Assembly (NCBI RefSeq): GCF_009684755.1
Contig: NZ_BLBC01000003.1
Span: forward strand, 114,104-178,103
Length of the DNA: 64,000 nt
DNA from: Capnocytophaga felis
Lineage (GTDB): Bacteria; Bacteroidota; Bacteroidia; Flavobacteriales; Flavobacteriaceae
Direction of reading: 5' to 3'
Below the pieces are notes generated by a model. That model searched no databases and was not told the DNA's origin. It saw only the letters and a program-made list of their open reading frames with translations. A program made the position numbers and the translations under genes. Positions 9,532 to 18,389 of the stretch are shown piece after piece (within the stretch, counting starts at the first letter, position 1; each line of letters begins with the position of its first letter).

Positions 9532-10809
9532 ATGAGAGAAGATTTTCTTCAATATCTTTGGAAATATGGAAAAATTCCGCAAAGTTGCACCTTAACCTCA
9601 GGAGAAAATTTATCCATTCTTTCAGTGGGAGAATGCAATCGCCTTTCAGGTCCTGACTTTTTCAATGCCCGACTACAAATCGGCGAGCAATTATGGGCAG
9701 GAAACGTTGAAATACACTTAAAATCATCATATTGGTATGCACATCGGCACGAACAGGATAAGACTTACAATAACGTAATTTTACACGTGGTTTGGGAGCA
9801 CGATGTTGAAATTTTTAACAGTAACCATCAAACAATTCCTACCTTAGAGCTTAAAAATCAAATTGATATAGAAATTATAAATAAATATGAGAAACTTTTT
9901 CTGTCGAAGAATAACTTCATCAGTTGTGAAAAATACTATTCAAAAGCTGACAAAATGGTTTCTGATTCGTGGAATGAACTTTTGTTTTCGGAACGGCTAA
10001 AACACAAATCCGACTACGTAACGAAACTCTTGCTACAAACACACTCCGACTGGGAAAAAGTGCTGTTTTTGATGCTTTTAAAGAATTTTGGAGGAACTGT
10101 AAATGGCGATATTTTTCTTGAAATGGGAAAAGCCATTGACTTTTCTATTATTCGTAAAGAAAAAAACATTCCTCTTAATTTGGAAGCTCTCTTTTTTGGT
10201 CAATCAAACTTATTATCAGATAAATACGAAGATTTCTATTTTAAAAATTTATCCAAAGAATATGAATATCTAAAAAGTAAATACAATTTAAAATCCTCCG
10301 TAACAAGCGTATATTTTTCCAAGCTAAGACCGCAGAGTTTTCCTACTATCAGGCTATCGCAATTGGCTCAACTGTACGAAAAAACGGAAAGTTTATTCTC
10401 AAAAATTATTGAAATTCAGGAAATAAATGATTTAAAGAAGATTTTTTCCGTAAGTACTTCTGAATTTTGGGAGACTCACTATACCTTCGGAAAAACGTCC
10501 CCAAAAGCAAAGAAAAAAATAACTTCTTCACTTGTTGAGCTTATCTGGATAAACACCATAGTTCCTATAAAATACCTGTACTTCAAATCAATAGGCAAAG
10601 ATATTTCTAAATCATTAATGATGAGCCTACAAAATATCGCACCGGAAAAAAATACTATCATAGAAAAATTCTGCACATTGGGAAAACATTCAGAATCAGC
10701 TTTTGACACTCAAATCATATTACAACAATACAAAAATTACTGTCTACCAAAACGTTGCCTTGATTGTGCTATCGGAATTTTTCTTTTGAAAGACGAACCA
10801 ATCGTATGA
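9532..10809 (+). CDS. DUF2851 family protein
   Basis: A 425-residue cytoplasmic protein of a family confined largely to Bacteroidetes, function unknown. It has the family N-terminus (DFLQYLWKYGKI, then LSGPDFFNARLQI and WAGNVEIHLKSS) and a C-terminal cysteine cluster YCLPKRCLDCAIG that could bind metal. The aspartates, glutamates and histidines of the first 110 residues (HRHEQDKTYNNVILHVVWEHD region) are reminiscent of nuclease-like folds, but that is only an impression. It starts 6 bases after cdaA and probably belongs to the same operon. Confidence 0.85.
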   Translation: MREDFLQYLWKYGKIPQSCTLTSGENLSILSVGECNRLSGPDFFNARLQIGEQLWAGNVEIHLKSSYWYAHRHEQDKTYNNVILHVVWEHDVEIFNSNHQTIPTLELKNQIDIEIINKYEKLFLSKNNFISCEKYYSKADKMVSDSWNELLFSERLKHKSDYVTKLLLQTHSDWEKVLFLMLLKNFGGTVNGDIFLEMGKAIDFSIIRKEKNIPLNLEALFFGQSNLLSDKYEDFYFKNLSKEYEYLKSKYNLKSSVTSVYFSKLRPQSFPTIRLSQLAQLYEKTESLFSKIIEIQEINDLKKIFSVSTSEFWETHYTFGKTSPKAKKKITSSLVELIWINTIVPIKYLYFKSIGKDISKSLMMSLQNIAPEKNTIIEKFCTLGKHSESAFDTQIILQQYKNYCLPKRCLDCAIGIFLLKDEPIV

Positions 10810-10887
10810 TTCTTTTGTAAATAAGTTACTAATAAATTATTTTCACAAAATCTATTGATTTCTTCCTGTACATAACGAAAATTGTTG

Positions 10888-10895
10888 TACCTTCG
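10888..10895 (+). promoter_or_regulatory. -7 promoter box of TlpA-like gene
   Basis: TACCTTCG matches TAnnTTTG with one mismatch, 30 bases before the preferred ATG at 10926. The alternative ATG at 10908 would sit nearly at the transcription start. Confidence 0.45.
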
Positions 10896-10925
10896 CCTAA
10901 AATTTATATGACAAGTTTCAGCATT

Positions 10926-12263
10926 ATGAAAAAATTATTTATTGTAACACTCGCTACACTGAGTTTTGTTGCCTGCGAAAAGAAGAACGAATATATTACT
11001 GTTTCGGGGCAAATCAAAAACCATAATGGTACTAATTTTCAATTAATTGGCAGAGATATTGAACGTGATTTGAAAATTAACCCTGATGGCAGCTTTTCCG
11101 ATACATTGACAAAAGCAGGATACTACACGATTTCCGGTCAATCCGGACACTATGTTCCTGTTTATCTGCCACAAGGAGGAGAAATAAACATCGTTATCGA
11201 CGACCAAAATCCTCTCGAAACCAAATTTTTAGGGAAAGACACCATCGCAAGCGTCTATTTACGGGAAAAAAGTAAACTAACAAAAGAGTTACAAAATACA
11301 TTTAACGATTTATTTGAAAAAAATGTTTCGAATTTCAAATCTTCCCTGAATGAAATAAACAAAAAATATGGTGAGTTCTTAAAAAATTACAAAGGGCTTC
11401 CGGAAGATTTCATCACTTTGGAAGAAAGAGCAAACAAATTCATAGATTTACATTTAAAAGTTATTTATCCTCAATTTCATTATAGCCTCACCGGAACGGA
11501 AATTAAACTTCCAGCAGAATTTGAAGCTGAAATAGCAAAAATAGACTATGACAATGCCGATGATTTCAGTATGTTTGATGAATACAAGCGACTGATTGAT
11601 GAAAATTTCTTTTCAAAATTTGATTTTACAAACCCCGACTGGAATTCTGTAATTGGTTATATTCGCAGTCTGAAATCCGAAAATATCAAAAGTCATTTAT
11701 CTCAGTTTCTGGTTCAAGGTATGTCGGCTGGCAATTCTTTTGAGACAAACCAAATTTTATTTGATGCCATCAAGGAATTATCCAAAAATAAGGAATTAGT
11801 TACACTTGCCGAAACAGATTTCCTAAATTTCAAAAAGTTAAGACCGGAAGCTCCTTCTCCTTCTTTTAATTTTGAGAATTTTGCAGGAGGAAAAACCTCA
11901 CTTGAAAGTCTGAAAGGAAAATTGGTGTACATTGATGTTTGGGCAACTTGGTGTGTTCCTTGTCTCAACGAATTTCCTGCTCTTCAAGCACTTGAAAAAG
12001 AATATCACGGAAAAGACATCGTTTTTGTAAGCATTTCAGTGGACAAGGACAAACAGAAATGGATTGATTATCAAAAAGCAAAAAAACTTGACGGAATTCA
12101 GTTACACGCTGATTTTGAAGCAGAGGTTACTTTCTCCAAAGCATATACAATCAAAACCATTCCTCGTTTCATATTGATTGACAAAAACGGAAACATCATC
12201 AATGCCGATGCTCCAAGACCTTCCGAACCTGAAATTAAAAAACTTATAGACGATAACTTATAA
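10926..12263 (+). CDS. TlpA-family thiol-disulfide lipoprotein with DUF4369-like N-terminus
   Basis: The ATG at 10926 gives a clean lipoprotein signal (MKKLFIVTLATLSFVAC), so it is chosen over an in-frame ATG at 10908. About residues 25-110 look like the DUF4369 beta domain found before thioredoxin domains in Bacteroidetes; a helical middle follows, then a TlpA-type thioredoxin domain with the active site WATWCVPC near residues 338-345 and the cis-proline segment KTIPRFILID. It would be a periplasm-facing reductase or isomerase; its partner is unknown. A strong terminator follows the stop. Confidence 0.85.
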   Translation: MKKLFIVTLATLSFVACEKKNEYITVSGQIKNHNGTNFQLIGRDIERDLKINPDGSFSDTLTKAGYYTISGQSGHYVPVYLPQGGEINIVIDDQNPLETKFLGKDTIASVYLREKSKLTKELQNTFNDLFEKNVSNFKSSLNEINKKYGEFLKNYKGLPEDFITLEERANKFIDLHLKVIYPQFHYSLTGTEIKLPAEFEAEIAKIDYDNADDFSMFDEYKRLIDENFFSKFDFTNPDWNSVIGYIRSLKSENIKSHLSQFLVQGMSAGNSFETNQILFDAIKELSKNKELVTLAETDFLNFKKLRPEAPSPSFNFENFAGGKTSLESLKGKLVYIDVWATWCVPCLNEFPALQALEKEYHGKDIVFVSISVDKDKQKWIDYQKAKKLDGIQLHADFEAEVTFSKAYTIKTIPRFILIDKNGNIINADAPRPSEPEIKKLIDDNL

Positions 12264-12266
12264 ATT

Positions 12267-12295
12267 AAAAAGAGGGCTGTTGTAGCCCTCTTTTT
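12267..12295. terminator. Bidirectional rho-independent terminator
   Basis: Arms AAAAAGAGGGCT and AGCCCTCTTTTT with a five-base loop lie between the convergent TlpA-like and Gfo/Idh genes. Confidence 0.88.
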
Positions 12296-12314
12296 ATTTC
12301 ATTCATTTAATTAC

Positions 12315-13277
12315 TTATAACTTTTCCGTAATTTGTTTAGCAATTCGCAATGCTTCCGTGCCTTGTTCCAATGTAACTATGGGGACAGTGTCATTTTTTA
12401 TGGCATCAGCAAACTCTTCCAACTCATCTAAAATCGCATTATTGGCACTTATTTCGGGATTTTCAAAATAAATTTGTTTCTTCTTTCCTTCTGCATTTTG
12501 CAAAATCATATCAAAATCACCAGGAACCTCAGGAGCATCTTTCATCCGAACAACTTCCACTTTTTTCTCTAAAAAATCAACAGAAATGTAGGCATCTTTC
12601 TGAAAAAATCGTGATTTTCGCATATTTTTCAATGAAATTCTGCTTGCTGTCAGATTTGCTACACAACCGTTTTCAAACTCAATTCGTGCATTGGCAATAT
12701 CAGGCGACTGACTGATAACCAAAGCTCCACTTGCAGAAATATGTTTCACTTTTGATTTCACTACACTCAAAATCACATCAATATCGTGAATCATCAAATC
12801 CAACACTACAGGAACATCCGTACCTCGCGGATTAAATTCAGCCAAACGATGAGCCTCTATAAACATCGGGTTGGTAATTGTCTCTTTCACAGCAAGAAAC
12901 GCAGGATTGAAACGTTCCACGTGTCCTACTTGCCCTTTTACGTTGTATTTCTTTGCCAAAGCAATAATTTTCTCAGCCTCCTCAACCGTATTGGCGATTG
13001 GTTTTTCTATAAATAAATGCTTCCCCTTTGTTATAATTTTTTCTGCACACTCAAAATGATTTAAAGTTGGAGTAACAACATCCACCACATCACAAGCTGA
13101 AATTAATTCTTCAATAGAATTAAAAAGTTGATAACCAAACTCTTGACTTACTTTTTGAGCATTTTCCAAATTGGGGTCATAAAAACCTACCAATTCGTAT
13201 TTCTCCGATTGATTCAATAATCGTAAATGTATTTTTCCTAAGTGCCCCGCACCCAAAACCCCAGCTTTTAATTTCAT
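12315..13277 (-). CDS. Gfo/Idh/MocA family NAD(P)-dependent oxidoreductase
   Basis: The 320-residue protein has an N-terminal Rossmann motif GVLGAGHLGKIH (residues 6-17), the family signature FIEKPIANT that holds the catalytic lysine of the EKP motif, and HDIDVIL in the position of the conserved D-x-x-H region. Substrates in this family are usually sugars or bile pigments; this one cannot be assigned. It has its own promoter, back to back with that of the PatB-like gene, and is not in an obvious pathway cluster. Confidence 0.85.
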   Translation of the reverse strand: MKLKAGVLGAGHLGKIHLRLLNQSEKYELVGFYDPNLENAQKVSQEFGYQLFNSIEELISACDVVDVVTPTLNHFECAEKIITKGKHLFIEKPIANTVEEAEKIIALAKKYNVKGQVGHVERFNPAFLAVKETITNPMFIEAHRLAEFNPRGTDVPVVLDLMIHDIDVILSVVKSKVKHISASGALVISQSPDIANARIEFENGCVANLTASRISLKNMRKSRFFQKDAYISVDFLEKKVEVVRMKDAPEVPGDFDMILQNAEGKKKQIYFENPEISANNAILDELEEFADAIKNDTVPIVTLEQGTEALRIAKQITEKL

Positions 13278-13298
13278 TCTTTTTACTTTTTATAAGGA

Positions 13299-13306
13299 CA
13301 AAGATA
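13299..13306 (-). promoter_or_regulatory. -7 promoter box of Gfo/Idh gene
   Basis: The minus strand reads TATCTTTG, a perfect TAnnTTTG match, 22 bases before the ATG. Confidence 0.55.
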
Positions 13307-13348
13307 CGAAAATTGCAGAAATCTGAAAAATCTAAATTATTTTCAAAA

Positions 13349-13381
13349 ATGTTGCAACATTATTTAATTTTTGTATCTTTG
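13349..13381 (+). promoter_or_regulatory. patB promoter overlapped by a palindrome
   Basis: TATCTTTG at 13374-13381 is a perfect -7 box, and TTG at 13352-13354 lies 19 bp before it as -33. The -33 element is inside the perfect palindrome AATGTTGCAACATT (13348-13361), which could be a repressor site. Transcription from here begins after base 13381, so translation must start at the ATG 13424 and not at the upstream in-frame codon at 13313. Confidence 0.55.
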
Positions 13382-13423
13382 GGGGTTGCTATTAATAACC
13401 AAATAATAAACTTTGATAGACCT

Positions 13424-14596
13424 ATGATATATAATTTTGACCAAATTAATGACCGTAGCAAAAGCGATGCCCTTAAATTAGAAGCACTTGAACCTCGTTG
13501 GGGAAGAAATGATTTACTTCCTATGTGGATTGCCGATATGGATTTCAAAACGCCTCCTTTCATCATCAATGCACTAAAAAAGCGTATGGAGTGTGAAATT
13601 TTTGGCTATACGGCAAAACCAAAAGCTTGGTATGATTCAATCGTAAATTGGCAAAAACGCCGTTTTGGCTGGGAAATTACCCCCGAAATGATTTCTTTTT
13701 CACCCGGTGTAGTTCCCGCTTTGGCTATGGCAGTACAAGCCTTCACCAATAAAGGAGATAAAGTATTAATACAACAACCTGTTTATCAACCTTTTTCACT
13801 TGTAGTAGAGAATAATGACCGAGTTTTGATAAACAGCCCGCTTGAACTCATTGATGGAAAGTATCAGATTAATTTCGATAAATTAGAAAAAGATATCAAA
13901 GGTTGCAAATTGTTCCTATTTTGCCATCCGCACAATCCGGGTGGTCGTGTTTGGACACGTGAAGAACTCAAAAAAGTAGCTCATATCTGTCACAAAAACA
14001 ACGTTGTAATTGTTTCCGATGAAATTCACGCCGACCTGACTCTACCTCCACACAAACACATTCCTTTTGCAAGTGTAAGTGAGGAAGCCCGTATGAATAC
14101 CATTATGTTCGGCTCTCCGAGTAAAGCCTTCAACTTAGCCGGTTTTTCAACTTCATACGCAGTTATTGAAAATCCTGAATTACGTAAAAAATTTCAAGGC
14201 TATGTAGATGGAAATATGCTTGGTGATGGAAATGTATTTGCTTTTCAAACTGTTATAGCTGCATACACAGAAGGCGAAGAATGGTTAAAACAATTATTGG
14301 CTTACATACAAGGAAACATTGATTTTCTTGTAGATTATGTACACAAACATATTCCAAGGGTAAAAACAATCGTTCCCGAGGCGTCTTACTTGGTGTTTTT
14401 AGATTTTCGAGATTTAAATCTGTGCCACAAAAGTATTGTTGATTTATGTACAGAAAAGGCTTTTCTTGCTCTAAATGATGGTGCTATGTACGGAAAAGAA
14501 GGGGAAGGTTTTATGCGTATTAATCTGGCTTGTCCAAGAAGTATAATTGAAAAAGCATTGACCCAACTTAAAAAAGCCGTTGATGACTGTGCATAA
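13424..14596 (+). CDS. PatB/MalY-type PLP C-S lyase (cystathionine beta-lyase-like aminotransferase)
   Basis: The 390-residue fold-type I PLP enzyme carries YTAKP, the HPHNPGGRVW segment, SDEIHADL and the Schiff-base lysine K234 in SPSKAFNLAG, all as in PatB/MalY enzymes that cleave cystathionine or cysteine to pyruvate, ammonia and a thiol. The open frame extends 37 codons upstream, but the promoter lies inside that extension. In oral bacteria such enzymes can release H2S from cysteine; that is known for the family and not shown here. A terminator follows. Confidence 0.88.
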   Translation: MIYNFDQINDRSKSDALKLEALEPRWGRNDLLPMWIADMDFKTPPFIINALKKRMECEIFGYTAKPKAWYDSIVNWQKRRFGWEITPEMISFSPGVVPALAMAVQAFTNKGDKVLIQQPVYQPFSLVVENNDRVLINSPLELIDGKYQINFDKLEKDIKGCKLFLFCHPHNPGGRVWTREELKKVAHICHKNNVVIVSDEIHADLTLPPHKHIPFASVSEEARMNTIMFGSPSKAFNLAGFSTSYAVIENPELRKKFQGYVDGNMLGDGNVFAFQTVIAAYTEGEEWLKQLLAYIQGNIDFLVDYVHKHIPRVKTIVPEASYLVFLDFRDLNLCHKSIVDLCTEKAFLALNDGAMYGKEGEGFMRINLACPRSIIEKALTQLKKAVDDCA

Positions 14597-14625
14597 AGTT
14601 TCTATAATGCAGAAAAACTTAAACG

Positions 14626-14656
14626 AAGCCAAAGACATAAAATCTTTGGCTTTTTT
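14626..14656 (+). terminator. Rho-independent terminator after patB-like gene
   Basis: AAGCCAAAGA and TCTTTGGCTT pair across a seven-base loop and are followed by six T. Confidence 0.85.
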
Positions 14657-14676
14657 AATCTTTTTTAAAAATAATT

Positions 14677-14684
14677 TATCTTTG
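14677..14684 (+). promoter_or_regulatory. -7 promoter box of MATE gene
   Basis: TATCTTTG, a perfect TAnnTTTG match, 20 bases before the GTG start at 14705. Its closeness supports the GTG as the real start. Confidence 0.55.
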
Positions 14685-14704
14685 CTATTTAAAAACTTCA
14701 AATT

Positions 14705-16096
14705 GTGATATTAGAAAAGTTTTCAGACTATACAAAAGAATTCAAAAATAACCTCAAAATTGCTTATCCTGTCATTTTTGGAATGTTAGGTCACGCCTTT
14801 GTAGGATTTATTGATAATGTTATGGTAGGAAAAGTAGGTGTTACGGAACTCGCTGCTGTGGCATTGGGTAATAGTGCTGTTTTTATTGCAATGTCATTCG
14901 GGATAGGTTTTTCCACCGCACTTACGCCTTTAGTTGCAAAAGCCGATGGGGAGAACAACAAAGAAGAAGCAAAATCAATTTTAAAACACGGTATTCTTCT
15001 GAATGTTGTTTTATCACTCTTTCTTTTTCTATTGTTATTGTTTGCAAAACCATTGATGTACCTGACAGGACAGCCTGAAAATGTGATAAAACTCGCCATT
15101 CCGTACACCAATTTAGTGGCTTTCTCCCTGATTCCTTTAGGATTTTTTGCTGCATTAAAACAATTTGCCGATGGGTTTTCCTTAACGAAACAGTCAATGT
15201 ACGTAACCCTGACCGGAAATGTTATCAATGTAGTTCTCAATTATTTATTCATATACGGAAGTTTCGGATTTCCAAAATTGGGAATTATCGGAGCGGGAAT
15301 TGGCACCTTAGCTTCACGCTTTGCAATGCCCATACTTCTGTGGTGGATGCTAAAAAATTTAAATAAAACTCGAGATTTGGTCACTGGTTTTAATTGGCGT
15401 GTTTTTGAAATACCAAAATTTAAACGAATTACTGCCTTAGGTATCCCATCAGGATTACAAATGATTTTTGAAGTAGGAATTTTCACAACTGCCATTTGGA
15501 TGAGCGGAATTTTGGGAGAAAACCAACTGTCTGCCAATCAAATAGCTCTAAACTTAGCCACAATGACATTTATGGTTGCTAACGGACTGGGAATAACCGC
15601 AATGATTCGGGTAGGAAACCAATTAGGAGCAAAGAATTATTTAAATTTAAGACGTATTGGACTTTCCGTATTTTTATTGGTACTGTTCACACAATCTTTC
15701 TTTGCAATTTTATTGGCTGTTTTCAGGCATTGGCTACCTTCTTTATACTTGGATATGAACGATATCGGAAAGCTGACTAACAATACCTTAGTGATAGCTG
15801 AAGCAGCTCAGTTGTTATTGATTGCAGCCATTTTTCAAATTTCGGACGGATTGCAAGTTACGGCTTTGGGTGCCTTGCGGGGCATACAGGACGTCAAAAC
15901 ACCAATGTACATCACATTTGTAGCTTATTGGGTTGTAAGTTTTCCTATTTCCTATTTTTTAGGACTTAAAACCGAATTGGGAACAATGGGAATTTGGATA
16001 GGACTCCTTGCCGGACTTACCGTGGCTGCCGTTTGGCTTTTGTGGCGTTTTAACCTAATATCCAAAAGATTAATCCTCCGACAAAATAGCTTATAA
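14705..16096 (+). CDS. MATE family multidrug/Na+ antiporter
   Basis: The 463-residue protein has about twelve membrane helices in two related halves, beginning with AYPVIFGMLGHAFVGFIDNVMVGKVG, the typical MATE N-terminus. It would export cationic compounds or metabolites in exchange for sodium or protons across the inner membrane; the substrate is not evident. The start is GTG at 14705, which places the usual short cytoplasmic segment before helix 1 and fits the promoter just upstream. It is monocistronic, closed by a strong terminator. Confidence 0.9.
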   Translation: MILEKFSDYTKEFKNNLKIAYPVIFGMLGHAFVGFIDNVMVGKVGVTELAAVALGNSAVFIAMSFGIGFSTALTPLVAKADGENNKEEAKSILKHGILLNVVLSLFLFLLLLFAKPLMYLTGQPENVIKLAIPYTNLVAFSLIPLGFFAALKQFADGFSLTKQSMYVTLTGNVINVVLNYLFIYGSFGFPKLGIIGAGIGTLASRFAMPILLWWMLKNLNKTRDLVTGFNWRVFEIPKFKRITALGIPSGLQMIFEVGIFTTAIWMSGILGENQLSANQIALNLATMTFMVANGLGITAMIRVGNQLGAKNYLNLRRIGLSVFLLVLFTQSFFAILLAVFRHWLPSLYLDMNDIGKLTNNTLVIAEAAQLLLIAAIFQISDGLQVTALGALRGIQDVKTPMYITFVAYWVVSFPISYFLGLKTELGTMGIWIGLLAGLTVAAVWLLWRFNLISKRLILRQNSL

Positions 16097-16123
16097 AATT
16101 TTTAAAAGTAAAATATAATGCAA

Positions 16124-16158
16124 AAAAAAATCGGAGATTTTGAGAATCTCCGATTTTT
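16124..16158. terminator. Bidirectional rho-independent terminator
   Basis: A/T tracts flank the arms ATCGGAGATT and AATCTCCGAT around a short loop. It lies between the convergent MATE and NagB-PIG-L genes. Confidence 0.88.
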
Positions 16159-16180
16159 TAGTTTATATTTATTATTTGAA

Positions 16181-18124
16181 TTAAAAAATCCATCTTTTAA
16201 ATGCCTCAATTGCAGCATAATCCGCCATACCCAAATTTCTGTAACGTTTAGCAGTTTCGCTATTTCGTGCTTCGGCACGTTGCCAAAACTCACGTAAATC
16301 ATCTCCTTGAAACATTACACCATCTTTTTGAGATTGGTGGAAGAAAATCGCCTGACGTTTTTTCAATACTTGTGCCGGACTCATCGGAACAGCCATCTCA
16401 ATTTCGTGAATGTCCCATTCGTGCCAAGCTCCACGGTATAACCAAACCCAACAATCTTTCATATAATCTTTTGATTTCATACGTTTTAGTGCTTCGAAAA
16501 TAGCATCTAAACAAACCTTATGTGTTCCGTGTGGGTCGGCAAGGTCTCCCGCTGCATAAATCTGATGAGGTTTTACTCTTTCAATCAAATCCATAATAAT
16601 TTGAATATCAGCCTCTCCTAACGGACTTTTCTTAATGGCACCTGTTTCATAGAAAGGCAGATTTAAAAAGTGTACTTGTTCATCGGGAACTCCTTCATAA
16701 CGTGTTGCTGCCAATGACTCGTGACGACGTATATTCCCTTTCAACATACGCACCGGAAGAGCATCCATCTCGTTGGATTTCTTATTGTTAAGAGCATTAA
16801 TAATTTCTTGAAGAACTTTCACATCTCCTCCGTTTTCTTTTAATAAATCTTTGAAAACTTCAGCAAATTTCAAAGCCTCGTGATCAGATACGGCAATGTT
16901 TCCTGAGGTTTGATAAGCAATATGCACCTCGTGTCCTTGTGATACCAATCGGTCAAAAGTTCCTCCCATTGAAATTACGTCATCATCAGGGTGCGGACTG
17001 AAAATAATAACACGTTTTTTGTGAGGATACTCACGCTCAGGACGATTTGAATCATCTGCATTTGGTTTTCCTCCCGGCCATCCTGTAATTGTATGTTGCA
17101 AACGATTGAACATCGCAATATTCAAATCATAAGCTGGTCCTGATTCAGCCAATAATTTTGACATACCGTTTTCGTTGTAATCTTTATCGGTAAGTTTCAA
17201 AATTGTCTTTCCAAGATGTTCACATAACCAAACGATGGCTTTGGCTTTCAAATCCTCGTTCCAATCACAATCGGTTACCAACCAAGGAGTTTTGATACGT
17301 GTAAGTTGAGCAGAAGCCTCTGTATCCATCACAAAAGTAGCATTGTCGTGTTCTTGCAGATAAGTTGCAGGAACTTCAGATGAAATCTCTCCTTCAATGG
17401 CTTCTTTTACGATATCGGCTTTGTTACTTCCCCAAGCCAAAAGCACAATTCTCTTAGCCTTCATCACAGTTCTTACTCCCATTGTGATGGCTTGTTCCGG
17501 TACATTTGCAATTCCGTGAAAAGCTCCTGAGGCATCGGCACGTGTGATGTGGTCTAAAGTAATGATACGAGTTCCTGAATTTCTGTGTGAACCAGGCTCA
17601 TTGAAACCAACGTGCCCTGTTCTTCCAATTCCCAAAAGTTGGAAATCTATTCCTCCACATCCTTTAATCTTTTTGTCATAATTCAAACAATATTCAACCA
17701 ATTTTTCCCTTGGTACCATTCCGTCAGGAATATTGATATTTTCTTTTGGAATATCAATGTGATTGAATAAATGTTCGTGCATAAAATACCAATAACTTTG
17801 TACATCATCCTTCTCCATAGGATAATATTCATCTAAGTTAAAAGTAATAACATTTTTAAAACTAAGCCCTTCCTCCTTATGCATACGCACCAATTCATCA
17901 TATACTCTGACAGGAGATGAGCCTGTTGCCAAACCTAAAACACACGTTTTTCCTTCGGCTTGTTTACTTCTAATCAAATCCGCTATTTCGTGAGCCACTG
18001 CTTGAGAAGCCTCTACAGAGTCGGAAAAAATAACATTATGGATTTTCTCATAACGTGTGTCTTCAAACAATCCTGCTGGTTGATGCTGAATGGATTGTTC
18101 ATTTTTTTGGATAGTTGTACTCAT
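16181..18124 (-). CDS. nagB: Glucosamine-6-phosphate deaminase fused to PIG-L deacetylase
   Basis: The 647-residue protein has two parts. Residues about 25-300 are NagB: phosphate loop GLATGSSPVRVY, catalytic D98 in FNLDEYYPM and H171 in GIGRTGHVGFNEPG. Residues about 370-640 are a PIG-L (LmbE-like) deacetylase with the zinc motif HPDDD (378-382) and a later HGTHKVC that can supply a further histidine. NagB turns glucosamine 6-phosphate into fructose 6-phosphate and ammonia; the second domain suggests N-deacetylation of an amino sugar. The fusion is widespread in Bacteroidetes, and the substrate of the second domain is not settled to my knowledge. The gene is single, divergent from an OmpA gene. 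Confidence 0.9.
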   Translation of the reverse strand: MSTTIQKNEQSIQHQPAGLFEDTRYEKIHNVIFSDSVEASQAVAHEIADLIRSKQAEGKTCVLGLATGSSPVRVYDELVRMHKEEGLSFKNVITFNLDEYYPMEKDDVQSYWYFMHEHLFNHIDIPKENINIPDGMVPREKLVEYCLNYDKKIKGCGGIDFQLLGIGRTGHVGFNEPGSHRNSGTRIITLDHITRADASGAFHGIANVPEQAITMGVRTVMKAKRIVLLAWGSNKADIVKEAIEGEISSEVPATYLQEHDNATFVMDTEASAQLTRIKTPWLVTDCDWNEDLKAKAIVWLCEHLGKTILKLTDKDYNENGMSKLLAESGPAYDLNIAMFNRLQHTITGWPGGKPNADDSNRPEREYPHKKRVIIFSPHPDDDVISMGGTFDRLVSQGHEVHIAYQTSGNIAVSDHEALKFAEVFKDLLKENGGDVKVLQEIINALNNKKSNEMDALPVRMLKGNIRRHESLAATRYEGVPDEQVHFLNLPFYETGAIKKSPLGEADIQIIMDLIERVKPHQIYAAGDLADPHGTHKVCLDAIFEALKRMKSKDYMKDCWVWLYRGAWHEWDIHEIEMAVPMSPAQVLKKRQAIFFHQSQKDGVMFQGDDLREFWQRAEARNSETAKRYRNLGMADYAAIEAFKRWIF

Positions 18125-18168
18125 TTTTATTTTTTTTGGTTGTATATATGTTATCTTAAAAGCGAGGT

Positions 18169-18176
18169 CAAAGATA
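18169..18176 (-). promoter_or_regulatory. -7 promoter box of nagB fusion
   Basis: The minus strand reads TATCTTTG, perfect TAnnTTTG, 45 bases before the ATG. Confidence 0.5.
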
Positions 18177-18353
18177 CAAAATTATTTACAGATATGAATA
18201 ATTAAAAACTATTTATTTTTACAAAATATTTAAGAATAATATTTGAAAGCTCTCAATCATATCAACTATGAAATATCTCTTTTTTTCAAAAATCAGTACT
18301 TATTTTTAAATAAATTATCCCCAAAACTCTTTTTTTATAATTATTTTTTTTCG

Positions 18354-18361
18354 TATTTTTG
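18354..18361 (+). promoter_or_regulatory. -7 promoter box of OmpA gene
   Basis: TATTTTTG, a perfect TAnnTTTG match, 28 bases before the ATG at 18390. The T-rich run before it has no sharp -33 box. Confidence 0.5.
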
Positions 18362-18389
18362 CAGAAAATTTTAATTGTAACAATTATTT

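Noticed and set aside
13313-13423. Upstream extension of the PatB-like gene
   Set aside because: A near-consensus promoter lies inside it, and PatB proteins begin at about the ATG 13424.
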